DNA of 54,114 nucleotides from Acidimicrobiia bacterium (lineage in GTDB: Bacteria > Actinomycetota > Acidimicrobiia > Actinomarinales > Actinomarinaceae), in the NCBI GenBank assembly GCA_028376655.1, contig JAONAZ010000007.1:1-54114 (forward strand). Direction: 5' to 3'. Under the pieces are notes generated by a model. It worked only from the letters and a program-made list of their open reading frames with translations, was not told where the DNA came from and made no database searches. The position numbers and the translations under genes are program-made. Positions 29,862-39,439 of this stretch are shown piece by piece (position 1 is the first letter of the stretch; every line of letters starts with the position of its first letter).

Positions 29862-31061
29862 GTGGAATTATTACTTAAAAAACTTAAACGTCTTTCGCCC
29901 TTAAATATTCTATTTTTTATACCACTTATACCGCACTTTAACATTTTCGAGGACGTTTTCCATACTGATGACATACCTGTACTGCTATTTCTTATCTTGT
30001 TTTTCACTAGAGTTATGTCTTTATTTGATAACTTCAAACCAATTAAAGGGTACCTGCTTATTGATTTCTTTATTATGTACCTGTTAATTCAGAATATTTA
30101 TCTTGGAAATGGTTTTTTTAATAACGAAATACTAAGGTTTGCATTTTATGCAATTATTTTCTTTTTTATCTTAGGAAATAAAATGGAAAGTTTCTATGAA
30201 TCTTTACCTGTATATCTTTTTATTTTTTGTAGTAGTTTTTCAATTATTGCATATTTCTTTTCCATTAATTTAGGGACAGATCTTTACAACAATTGGAATA
30301 TAGGCCTCAATCTTAGTGATATTGACTATATCAAAGGCAGGGTAAACGGTTTTCAAGCAGGAGGTCCCAATAGTTATGCCGATCTAATTACTGTGACTGG
30401 AATCTATACAATTTTTAAATTAGAAGATAATTATTTTCCATACATTTCAAGTCTTGCAATTTTGGGATGTTTCTTTACATACTCAAGATTTTCACTAATT
30501 GTATTAATTATTTTTATTATTCTCAGAGCTTTAAGCACCCAAAATAAAATGTTAAGTTTAGGCATTATTTTTGCCTCCATCTTTGTTTGTGCCAATTTCG
30601 GATTAATTGAAAGATTTAGCAATGATGATAATTCAGGTATCCAGGACAGAGTTGATATGAGTATTGGAGCATGGGAATATTTTCTTGATGATACACTTCT
30701 TAATAATCTTATTGGTAGGGGCCACGATAGTTTTATTGTCAGTGGAGACGAAATAATCAACAGTAATAACTTTGATCAAAATACAGTATCTTATGGTCCG
30801 CATAATTCTTTTTTATTCATTATTTTAAATTATGGAGTCTTTGGATTGATTCTGTATTTATTGATATTTAAAAATATAATTATCTACACACTTAGATTAA
30901 AAACTTTATTTAACCTATCACCACATTTTTATGTAGTAGCTGCTTTTTTTGTTTTAAGTTTTTCTAGTGATATATTACAGAATCACAGTATTTCTTGGTA
31001 TTTATACTTATCAAGCTTTCTTTTAATGAGAGAAATCAATATAGATTCTTTCGATGTTTAA
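29862..31061 (+). CDS. Wzy/O-antigen-ligase-like membrane protein (no large insertion)
   Basis: Multiple TM; RVNGFQAGGPNSYADL parallels GFQGGGPN in the 17466 ORF; GPHNSFLFIILNYGVFGLI. Confidence 0.75.
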   Translation: MELLLKKLKRLSPLNILFFIPLIPHFNIFEDVFHTDDIPVLLFLILFFTRVMSLFDNFKPIKGYLLIDFFIMYLLIQNIYLGNGFFNNEILRFAFYAIIFFFILGNKMESFYESLPVYLFIFCSSFSIIAYFFSINLGTDLYNNWNIGLNLSDIDYIKGRVNGFQAGGPNSYADLITVTGIYTIFKLEDNYFPYISSLAILGCFFTYSRFSLIVLIIFIILRALSTQNKMLSLGIIFASIFVCANFGLIERFSNDDNSGIQDRVDMSIGAWEYFLDDTLLNNLIGRGHDSFIVSGDEIINSNNFDQNTVSYGPHNSFLFIILNYGVFGLILYLLIFKNIIIYTLRLKTLFNLSPHFYVVAAFFVLSFSSDILQNHSISWYLYLSSFLLMREINIDSFDV

Positions 31062-31090
31062 ATACACCTTTATTAGCGAATTGAAACATA

Positions 31091-31096
31091 TACTAT
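31091..31096 (+). promoter_or_regulatory. Putative -10 (TACTAT) for SDR gene
   Basis: First T 13 nt before ATG 31104. Confidence 0.55.
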
Positions 31097-31103
31097 TGAA
31101 TAG

Positions 31104-32036
31104 ATGAAAATATTAGTAGTTGGTGGCGCAGGTTATGTTGGTGGAGGTATTGTTGACAAATTAGTTCCTAACCATGAGGTAACAGTCTATGACTCACTTG
31201 TATATGAGACTTCTTATAGGAAAGATGTTAATTTTATTTATGGAGATATAAGAGATCATAAAAAACTTAATTCTATTTTAAACAATTATGACTCTGTAAT
31301 TTGGCTAGCTGCCCTTGTTGGAGACGGAGCTTGTAGTATCAACCCGAGCCTCACGCAAGAAATAAACGCAGAGAGTGTAAAAAACTTGACCAAAAACTAC
31401 TCAGGAAGAATCGTTTTTCTCTCAACTTGCTCTGTTTACGGAGCACAAGAAGGAGTATTATCTGAAGACTCTGCTACAAATCCACTTTCAGAATATGCCA
31501 GTTCAAAACTAATTGCAGAAAAGTATTTAGAAGATTCAAATGTTATAATTTTTCGCCTTGGAACACTATTTGGAATAAGTGATCAGTATTCAAGAATTAG
31601 ACTTGATTTAGTTGTTAACATACTTGTAACCAAAGCACTGATGGAAAATAAGATGAGCGTTTTTGGCGGGGATCAATGGAGACCTCTTTTACACGTAAAT
31701 GATGTTGCAAATGCAATTGATGTAACTATAGAGACCCAGGTAAATGGAATATTTAACCTACACTATCAAAATTTCAAAATAATAGAAATAGCTGAGGAAA
31801 TTGAAAAAAAAATAACTACAGCGGAAATTATCAAAACGCCATTGGAGTTCCAAGATGCAAGAAATTATCAAGTAACAAGTGAAAAGCTTCATAAAGAGAC
31901 TGGATTCAAGGCTGAAGTAGATTTAAAGGTAGGTATAGATGAGATTTATGAGTTGATATCTAAGAACAGAATAAAAGATATTACTGATCCCAGATATTCA
32001 AATCAAAATTTTCTTAATTTATATGGAGTAAAATAA
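31104..32036 (+). CDS. NAD-dependent epimerase/dehydratase (SDR)
   Basis: MKILVVGGAGYVGGGIV; WLAALVGDGACSINPSLTQEIN; YASSKLIAEKYL. Confidence 0.85.
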   Translation: MKILVVGGAGYVGGGIVDKLVPNHEVTVYDSLVYETSYRKDVNFIYGDIRDHKKLNSILNNYDSVIWLAALVGDGACSINPSLTQEINAESVKNLTKNYSGRIVFLSTCSVYGAQEGVLSEDSATNPLSEYASSKLIAEKYLEDSNVIIFRLGTLFGISDQYSRIRLDLVVNILVTKALMENKMSVFGGDQWRPLLHVNDVANAIDVTIETQVNGIFNLHYQNFKIIEIAEEIEKKITTAEIIKTPLEFQDARNYQVTSEKLHKETGFKAEVDLKVGIDEIYELISKNRIKDITDPRYSNQNFLNLYGVK

Positions 32037-32482
32037 TGGAACCAATCTTATTCCCTATTAATAGTTCAGCAGATGAGAGGGGACAGGTCATATTTGTAAA
32101 TGACTTTGATATGACTGATGTGATAAGGAGCTATGTAGTTACAAATACATTAGTCAAAACTGTAAGAGCCTGGCATGGACATCGAAATGAAAAAAAATGG
32201 GTAACTGTACAAAAAGGTGAATTCTTAGTCTGTGTTGTAAAAGTAGATAGTTTTGATAATCCCGATATGAATGCAGAAGTTAAAGAGTATGTATTAAATT
32301 CTGAAAATAGTGTTTTGTTCATCCCAGGTGGATATGCGAATGGAGCAATGAATCTTACAGATGAAAATGAAATTAGATATTTTTCTTCAGCTAGTTTAGG
32401 TGAATCTTCAAGTGATGATTTTAGAATTGATTCACAATTTTGGAACCCCTGGGAAGAACATAATCCAAACTTTTATGAGTAA
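32036..32482 (+). CDS. dTDP-4-dehydrorhamnose 3,5-epimerase-related cupin
   Basis: DERGQVIFVNDF; VRAWHGHRNEKKWVTVQKGEFLVCVVKV; FIPGGYANGAMNL. Confidence 0.8.
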   Translation: MEPILFPINSSADERGQVIFVNDFDMTDVIRSYVVTNTLVKTVRAWHGHRNEKKWVTVQKGEFLVCVVKVDSFDNPDMNAEVKEYVLNSENSVLFIPGGYANGAMNLTDENEIRYFSSASLGESSSDDFRIDSQFWNPWEEHNPNFYE

Positions 32483-33383
32483 TATTTTAATCTTAGGTAT
32501 AGACGGCATGCTTGGAAACATGCTTGCGAGTGTCTTTTCACAAAAATCATCTGGAAAGCTCTTTTTTACATCTCGTAGAGATGAGCCTATTAATGAATAT
32601 TTAAATGGTGAGATTATTAACTTTGATGCTTTATCAATGGGATTTACTAACCTTGTATCCACGGTCCAACCAGATTTTGTCATAAATTGTATCGGTGCAA
32701 TTAAGCCACTTATTAAAGAAAGTGATTCGAAATCTGTTATTAATGCACAAACCATTAATTCTTTTTTACCTTTACATATTGCTAAATCTACAAATGAATT
32801 TAACTTTAAATATTTACAAATTGGTACAGATTGTGTTTTTAATGGTGAAAAAGGTATGTATAACGAGGAATCTAATACAGATGCTATAGACGTATATGGA
32901 AAAACCAAAATTGCAGGTGAGATTATGGTTAAAAATAAAACTGTTATTAGATCAAGTATTATTGGTCCAGAGTACGGCACAGGTAGGTCTCTACTTAATT
33001 GGTTTTACCATGAACAGTCTGACTCAGTAAGTGGATTTAACAACCATTTATGGAATGGTGTTACAACACTAAATTTTGCAAATGTTATTAATGGAATCAT
33101 AGAAAATAATTATGATGCAGGTTTAATCCAGCATTTAATACCATCAGATGTTGTTACTAAATATGAATTATTACACCTCTTTGCAAAATACTTTAAAAAG
33201 GACATAGGTATAAATAAAACCGAGGCTGCTACCGTAATAAACAGAACACTGACCACACTCAATCCTCAACAAAACGAAATATTTTGGAAATTTGGTGGGT
33301 ATGGCAAAATACCCAGTGTTGAAGAAAATATTGAAGAACTTTCAAGATACAGCTTAACTCAGGAATTATTGGTTAAGCAATGA
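32475..33383 (+). CDS. RmlD-like NAD(P)-dependent sugar reductase
   Basis: MSNILILGIDGMLGNMLASVF; QIGTDCVFNGEKGMYNEES; DVYGKTKIAGE. Start moved from 32400 to ATG 32475. Confidence 0.85.
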   Translation: MSNILILGIDGMLGNMLASVFSQKSSGKLFFTSRRDEPINEYLNGEIINFDALSMGFTNLVSTVQPDFVINCIGAIKPLIKESDSKSVINAQTINSFLPLHIAKSTNEFNFKYLQIGTDCVFNGEKGMYNEESNTDAIDVYGKTKIAGEIMVKNKTVIRSSIIGPEYGTGRSLLNWFYHEQSDSVSGFNNHLWNGVTTLNFANVINGIIENNYDAGLIQHLIPSDVVTKYELLHLFAKYFKKDIGINKTEAATVINRTLTTLNPQQNEIFWKFGGYGKIPSVEENIEELSRYSLTQELLVKQ

Positions 33384-34537
33384 AAGATATAGCTATCATT
33401 TTAGGTATTAGGCCGGACGTTATTCGTGCTAGTAAAATTCTCAAGCTACTGGAGAGCAGTAACAATTTAACATATGATTTTATTTGGTCTGGCCAGCACT
33501 ATTCGGAAAATATGAAAGATGTATTCTTTGAACAATTAAATGTTCCAAAGCCAAACGTAGAGTTTGAAATTGAGAAAGGAAATGACGCAGCAATTGTCAG
33601 TTCAGTTATTAAGAATATATATAATCATTTAGAAAAAAATAAATATAAAGCCGTAATCTTTCTAGGGGATACAAATACAGTTATGGGCTCAATTGCAGTT
33701 GCTCAACATAATATCCCAATTGTTCACATTGAAGGATGTATGAGGTCTTACGACTGGAGAATGCCAGAGGAAAAATATAGAACAACCATAGATCATTTAT
33801 CTGACAGGATATATGCATATCTTGATGGATACAAAAATCAAGGTCTGAAGGAAGGTATATCTGAACATATAATCAAAGTTACAGGAAATCCTATTGTTGA
33901 CATTATTAATGAAAACAAAAATTTATTTGAATCTGGAGATCAGTTTCTATCTCAAGAAATTTCAAAATTAATAGAAAAGGATGATTTCCTTCTTGCAACT
34001 GTACACCGTCGAGAGAATGTACTTGAGGAATCTAGTTTAAAAGAAATAGTAAATCTAATAAATAAAACAGATAAAAATGTAATTTTTCCAATGGGGTACA
34101 CAACTCAGAAGAAAATGAAGGAATTTAATTTGAATCTTAATTCAAATGTCTATGTGTGTGATCCAATTGGTTATCTTGAGTTTATGCATTTACTTGGTAG
34201 ATCAGATTATGTATTATCTGATTCGGGTACTGTTGTCGAAGAGGCTTGTATATTGGGAACAGCAAGTATCCAATTAAGATTTTCAACTGAAAGACCAGAG
34301 GTTTATGATGTCGAGTCTTCAGTTAAGTTTGATCCCTCTGAAAAACATACTGAATATGAATCATTTATTTCTAAAGTTGAAAGTTTGAAAAATACAAATT
34401 GGGAACAACCATTCGGAGATGGAACGGCTTCTGATAAAATTGTACAAGATTTAGTTAATCTTTCAGACACAGATTCATTCAAAAAACATGCGCCAAGTGA
34501 TTATCCATTTGATATAAGTAATTCTCTTAAAGGATGA
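33380..34537 (+). CDS. Non-hydrolysing UDP-N-acetylglucosamine 2-epimerase family (divergent)
   Basis: IILGIRPDVIRASKILK; GDTNTVMGSIAVA; HIEGCMRSYDWRMPEEKYR; LSDSGTVVEEACILG. Confidence 0.85.
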   Translation: MKDIAIILGIRPDVIRASKILKLLESSNNLTYDFIWSGQHYSENMKDVFFEQLNVPKPNVEFEIEKGNDAAIVSSVIKNIYNHLEKNKYKAVIFLGDTNTVMGSIAVAQHNIPIVHIEGCMRSYDWRMPEEKYRTTIDHLSDRIYAYLDGYKNQGLKEGISEHIIKVTGNPIVDIINENKNLFESGDQFLSQEISKLIEKDDFLLATVHRRENVLEESSLKEIVNLINKTDKNVIFPMGYTTQKKMKEFNLNLNSNVYVCDPIGYLEFMHLLGRSDYVLSDSGTVVEEACILGTASIQLRFSTERPEVYDVESSVKFDPSEKHTEYESFISKVESLKNTNWEQPFGDGTASDKIVQDLVNLSDTDSFKKHAPSDYPFDISNSLKG

Positions 34538-35706
34538 AAAGGATACTATTCCACTCTCTTACAATACCTCCCGATAATGTTTCTACTGGGATGCTGGTAG
34601 CGGAGTTAGCAGCTGGATTTAATGAAAATAACATTAAAGTAGAAATACTTGCCAGCACACCACAGTACAATTTTGAAAAGTCAAAGCCAAACAATTTATC
34701 CATCATAGATAAGCAGTACTCACAATCTGAATACAAAGGCGTAAAAATCTATCATGTAAATTCAAAAACAAGAAGTTTTAAAGAATCTAGAAGGATATTT
34801 CAGTGGATGAGATTTCATTATTACTCGCTACGTTTTTTATACAAGGCAAGAAAAACCTACGAACATATCTTTATTTTTAGTTATCCGCCAACAATGAATT
34901 TAGTAAGCATTTTCGTTTATAAAATATTAAAACTTAAAGTTACCTATTCAGTTTGGGAGCTTTATCCAGAGATAGCTAATAACTTAAGTCTATTTAAATC
35001 AAAGTTACTTACAAGGATGTTTAAAAAGCTAGATACATATTCAATGAAGAATACTGATAATTTAGTTGTCAATTCTCCTGAGCTCCGAAATTATTTAATA
35101 ACAAATAGAGAATTGTCAAAAAAAAATATTGAAGTTATTACGCACTTTTCCCCTTATCCATTAAGCGAAAATCATCCCAATCTAGATTTAAAAAAGATGT
35201 TTTATGCAGGGAATCTTGGTAAGCCACAAAATTTAGAAAAGTTCATTCAAATGTCTATTGAACATGATGTTAAGTGGGAGTTTGATATTTATGGCGCTGG
35301 GAGCGAGTACGTAAATATTGAAAAGTATGTAAATGATGAAATTAATCTTAATAAACATATTGAACGGAATGAACTAATAGAGAAAATCTCTGACATACCT
35401 GTAGCTTTAATTTCTCTTGATGAACGTATAACTATTGAGGGATTTCCTGGTAAAACATTCGACTATTTATCAATGAATAAGGTTTTGCTATCAATTTCAA
35501 ATAAGGAGTCCGCTGTTGCAAAGTTTATAGAGAAATATAGCCTTGGTGTGAATATAGAGCCTGATTCAGTGAAATCATTTTTAGATGCATTTGAAAAATT
35601 ATCATCGAAACAATTTTTATCTGAAACATTGTTAAATGTAAGCAATATTAATAAGAACCAGATCAAAAAATCAGAGATAGTTAAACAGTATTTAACCTTG
35701 ATTTAG
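34534..35706 (+). CDS. Glycosyltransferase, GT4/WbuB-like
   Basis: Follows the sugar-nucleotide genes; HSLTIPPDNVSTGMLVAELAAGF; YAGNLGKPQNLEKFI. Confidence 0.78.
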   Translation: MKRILFHSLTIPPDNVSTGMLVAELAAGFNENNIKVEILASTPQYNFEKSKPNNLSIIDKQYSQSEYKGVKIYHVNSKTRSFKESRRIFQWMRFHYYSLRFLYKARKTYEHIFIFSYPPTMNLVSIFVYKILKLKVTYSVWELYPEIANNLSLFKSKLLTRMFKKLDTYSMKNTDNLVVNSPELRNYLITNRELSKKNIEVITHFSPYPLSENHPNLDLKKMFYAGNLGKPQNLEKFIQMSIEHDVKWEFDIYGAGSEYVNIEKYVNDEINLNKHIERNELIEKISDIPVALISLDERITIEGFPGKTFDYLSMNKVLLSISNKESAVAKFIEKYSLGVNIEPDSVKSFLDAFEKLSSKQFLSETLLNVSNINKNQIKKSEIVKQYLTLI

Positions 35707-36320
35707 CTTGCACCTTTCCTGGTAACTACATAATAAAAAGTTAAAAATATAATTTTCAGATCCACAAATATGGATCTAGTTTTAACATATTCTAAATCCC
35801 AATAAAGTCTTTCTTGTAAGCTTAGATCCAACCGGCCTTGTATTTGAGCTAAGCCTGTAATACCTGGTTTTGCGGTATTCCTTATTTTTTGATGATCTCC
35901 GTAGAGATCTGATTCATATTTTACAAGTGGCCTTGGCCCCACAATTGACATCTCTCCTCGTAAGACATTAATAAGGTTTGGTAATTCGTCTAAGGACGTT
36001 TTTCTGAGAAAATTACCAATATTAGTAATACGATCATCATTTTCAATTCTTATAGGTTTACTCGGAGTTAATGAAGGTTCAATCGTCTCTTTTTTTGAAA
36101 GTTCCTCATAATGCTCTTGATGGACAGTGTCACTAGATAGAGCATCCATTGTTCTAAATTTATACAAAAGAAATGATTTTCCATTTTCACCCACTCTTTG
36201 TTGTTTGTATAAACCAGGAGAACCATCAGATATGTAGATTACTATCAAAATAAGTGGGTAAATTACTAGTAGAACCGGAGAAAATAATAGGGTTATTGTA
36301 ATGTCTAATAGTTTTTTCAT
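35703..36320 (-). CDS. Polyprenyl-phosphate glycosyl-1-phosphate transferase (bacterial sugar transferase, WcaJ/PglC-type)
   Basis: GLYKQQRVGENGKSFLLYKFRTM; TSLDELPNLINVLRGEMSIVGPRPL; KPGITGLAQIQGR. Confidence 0.94.
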   Translation of the reverse strand: MKKLLDITITLLFSPVLLVIYPLILIVIYISDGSPGLYKQQRVGENGKSFLLYKFRTMDALSSDTVHQEHYEELSKKETIEPSLTPSKPIRIENDDRITNIGNFLRKTSLDELPNLINVLRGEMSIVGPRPLVKYESDLYGDHQKIRNTAKPGITGLAQIQGRLDLSLQERLYWDLEYVKTRSIFVDLKIIFLTFYYVVTRKGAS

Positions 36321-36376
36321 ACAATATTTACTTTAAACTATTCAAATTAATGTACTTTAAATAAAAAATATAACAG

Positions 36377-36382
36377 TAGAGT
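36377..36382 (+). promoter_or_regulatory. Putative -10 (TAGAGT) for asnB-like gene
   Basis: First T 13 nt before ATG 36390. Confidence 0.45.
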
Positions 36383-36389
36383 TAAAGAA

Positions 36390-38231
36390 ATGTGTGGAAT
36401 AGGTGGAATTATTAACATTAATAATTCTAAAATTGACCCAGAAATTGCCAATAATATTAAAACCTCACTAGAACATAGAGGGCCAGACAACTCTTCAATA
36501 AAACACATTTCAGAAACTGTCTCATTGGTCCACACAAGATTAGCCATCATTGATATAGAGGATAGATCAAATCAACCATTTCATTCCGACGACAATCGTT
36601 ATTGGATAGTTTTCAATGGAGAAATTTACAATTACAAAGAAATTAGAGAAGAACTCGAAAACAAAGGGTATAGCTTTCATACATCTGGAGACACTGAGGT
36701 TTTGCTAAAGGGGTTTATATGTTACAAAGAAAAAATTCTAGATAAGCTCAGAGGGCAATTTGCTTTTGCTATATATGATTCAATTGAAAAAACTACATTT
36801 TTAGCTAGAGATAGGATTGGAATAAAACCTTTATATTTTTCAAAATATAAAGAATGGATAGTTTTCGGATCTGAAATGAAAACTATTGAATCCTCAAAAT
36901 TAATACCATTCATTCCGGATACAGAATCATACATGACTTACATGAGACATTTATGTATCCCAGGAAGTAGTACTGGTAATAAAAATATTTCCAAAGTTAG
37001 ACCAGGAGAATATGTTACTTTTTCTAAAAGTGGTGAAATTAAAACATATAAATACTGGGATCCGTTTAGTTTTGAAATAGATTATGAGATGAGTGAGAGT
37101 GATGCAAGTGACGAATTAGAAAGACTACTTATTGAATCAGTGGAGTATAGAAAAGTAAGTGACGTTGAAGTTGGACTATTCCTTTCTGGTGGATTGGACT
37201 CCTCATTAATAGGGAAACTCATGAAGGCAGGTAGTCAAAGTAAACTTAAAGGTTTTAATATCGATTATGAGGAACACTTTGATGGCTACAAAGGGGAAGT
37301 ATCTGAGGCTGAATACGCATCCTCAAATATTGATATAGAGTTAATTAAAGAAAAAATTGCATATAGAGATTTTAAAACATTATTAAATAATTACTCAAAC
37401 TACCAAGATGATTTAAATGGTGACGAAGTTGGCATTCCTCTTTATTTTCTTGGAAAATCTGCAAGGTCGAAAGGAATTACAGTTGTTCAAGTTGGAGAAG
37501 GGGCTGATGAATTATTTTATGGTTACGAACATTGGCTTAGATATCTAAAACTAAATAGATTCATTAAGCCGATTATGAAAAATAATTCTAGAGTTTCAGG
37601 ATTTTCAAACCATAGGTTAAATTTGCTATCAAACATTATATTTAATCGAACATCTTTTCCGGGTGGAGCTTTAGGTTTCAATTTATCAGAGATCAATAGA
37701 CTTGTTGAAGGAGGCATTTCAGAGAACCCATCTTCGTTACATTATGTTGATAACAAGTGGGACGACTACTTCTCAAGATCTGATGCAGAATTATCTAAAT
37801 GGATGACACTAATAGATTTAGATATTCGGCTTCCTGAGTTGCTATTAATGAGAATGGACAAGCTAGTCATGCAATCAGGAGTCGAAACTAGAGTACCTTT
37901 TCTTGATCACAAATTAGTTGAATTTGTCCTTACAGTTCCAGAAAAAATACTATTAAATAAATCAACTACAAAACCATTATTAAAAAATATTGCTCGAAAT
38001 CATATACCAAATAAGATTATAGATCGGCCAAAACAAGGATTCAGAGCACCAATTGGTGAATGGATCAAAAAAGATATTGACTACTTCTACGATTCCGTAA
38101 AAAGTTTTAATGAAGAAGTAAATTTATTCAATACTAATGAACTAAATAAGGTTCTAAATGGTTCCGATTATCAAAAAAAATGGTATTTAATTAATCTCTC
38201 TCAATGGCATGCCTCAAGGAAAGTTCAATGA
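36390..38231 (+). CDS. Asparagine synthetase (glutamine-hydrolysing) family amidotransferase
   Basis: MCGIGGIININ (N-terminal Cys2); FNGEIYNYKEIREEL; FLSGGLDSSLIG. Confidence 0.93.
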   Translation: MCGIGGIININNSKIDPEIANNIKTSLEHRGPDNSSIKHISETVSLVHTRLAIIDIEDRSNQPFHSDDNRYWIVFNGEIYNYKEIREELENKGYSFHTSGDTEVLLKGFICYKEKILDKLRGQFAFAIYDSIEKTTFLARDRIGIKPLYFSKYKEWIVFGSEMKTIESSKLIPFIPDTESYMTYMRHLCIPGSSTGNKNISKVRPGEYVTFSKSGEIKTYKYWDPFSFEIDYEMSESDASDELERLLIESVEYRKVSDVEVGLFLSGGLDSSLIGKLMKAGSQSKLKGFNIDYEEHFDGYKGEVSEAEYASSNIDIELIKEKIAYRDFKTLLNNYSNYQDDLNGDEVGIPLYFLGKSARSKGITVVQVGEGADELFYGYEHWLRYLKLNRFIKPIMKNNSRVSGFSNHRLNLLSNIIFNRTSFPGGALGFNLSEINRLVEGGISENPSSLHYVDNKWDDYFSRSDAELSKWMTLIDLDIRLPELLLMRMDKLVMQSGVETRVPFLDHKLVEFVLTVPEKILLNKSTTKPLLKNIARNHIPNKIIDRPKQGFRAPIGEWIKKDIDYFYDSVKSFNEEVNLFNTNELNKVLNGSDYQKKWYLINLSQWHASRKVQ

Positions 38232-39439
38232 TTAACAATTGGAAAAAAAATAGTGTATATATTTCTTTCACACAAATATCGCTATTAATTGTGAATTTAC
38301 TGTTAATCACAATCATTAGTAGGGAATATGGTCCATCTATTTACGGTGAGTATGCTTCATCAAAAAGTTTGGCAGTTCTTATTGGGACAGCTTTAGTTTT
38401 ATCCCTAGCTTTAGTCGTAACTAAATTAAGGGCTCGAAATGAGAGTATCTCAGATTTTGTTTTTTCAAATTCCTATTTCTTAATCGTACGGAACCTACTA
38501 ATTGCCTTTATGTTCCTCTATCCTTTGACTGTAATTTTTAAAAGAGATTTTACTTTGACTTCATTATTTTTAATAGGTTTTGTAATTAATGAGTTGATAC
38601 ATGTTGCACTTGCTTTTTATCAAGCCAATGGGGATTTTGTTACTAGTTCAAAGCAAATTGCTATTAGGACAATACTATACGGAGCAGGTGCGTGGATTAT
38701 AGTCATGGCTGGTTACCAAATAGTCTGGGTGATTGTATACCAAGTTTTTGTATTAGCCATTTTCTTTGGAGTTGCACATTTTTCAATACCTGATGAATAT
38801 AAAAATCCTAAAAATCATGACAAGAAAGATGTCAGAAATAAGCTATCAAAATCTGGTCAAAAAATGGTGCTAACGAGCTTTTCAAGTGCTCTTGTTTCAG
38901 AGTTAGATATAGTTTTACTAGGTTTATTTTTTGGGGGACCCTTACTAGGTGTACTATCTTGGGCTCGAAGAATACTTGAAATACTTTTTCAGCTTGTAGC
39001 TGCAAGCCTAGATATACTTTTTCCACAACTTTCTAAGGTTAAGACCAAAGAAGAAGTTATGAATATAAGAAATACCTTGAAGAAAGTATTCTTTGCCTCT
39101 TTTATAATCCCAATTACATTTTATTTCATTAGGGACTTTGCGAGCAGCATCTTTGTTCTTCTTCTAGGTGATGAATTTTCAACTGTTGCTGAGTACACTT
39201 CTTATATCTTGTTTTGTCTACCTCTTATGGTCTGGTCAAGAATAAATATAATTTTCGCAAGAGCGTTAAATTTTGAGATCAATCTTTCCAAAATTATATT
39301 TTTCGCTTCAATGATTTCATTGTCAATTTATTTTATTGCTAATCAAATTCTTGAAAACTCAGCTGTAGTTTCTATCATCTTATCTCAAATAACAATTTCA
39401 GCTCTTACATCTTATAGTTTTAGGAATTCTTACAAATGA
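38228..39439 (+). CDS. Polysaccharide flippase (Wzx-like)
   Basis: Multiple TM; ISREYGPSIYGEYASSKSL N-terminal signature; ATG at 38228 overlaps asnB stop (track start 38204). Confidence 0.85.
   Translation: MINNWKKNSVYISFTQISLLIVNLLLITIISREYGPSIYGEYASSKSLAVLIGTALVLSLALVVTKLRARNESISDFVFSNSYFLIVRNLLIAFMFLYPLTVIFKRDFTLTSLFLIGFVINELIHVALAFYQANGDFVTSSKQIAIRTILYGAGAWIIVMAGYQIVWVIVYQVFVLAIFFGVAHFSIPDEYKNPKNHDKKDVRNKLSKSGQKMVLTSFSSALVSELDIVLLGLFFGGPLLGVLSWARRILEILFQLVAASLDILFPQLSKVKTKEEVMNIRNTLKKVFFASFIIPITFYFIRDFASSIFVLLLGDEFSTVAEYTSYILFCLPLMVWSRINIIFARALNFEINLSKIIFFASMISLSIYFIANQILENSAVVSIILSQITISALTSYSFRNSYK

Noticed and set aside
30431-30760. 109-aa minus-strand ORF
   Set aside because: Antisense to the wzy-like gene; no family features.
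32400-32474. N-terminal extension of the RmlD-like ORF (track start 32400)
   Set aside because: Overlaps the upstream cupin CDS by 83 bp; Rossmann motif begins at MSNILILGIDGMLG (ATG 32475).
32432-32980. 182-aa minus-strand ORF
   Set aside because: Longest shadow ORF, but antisense to the confidently identified RmlD-like gene; sequence has no domain features.
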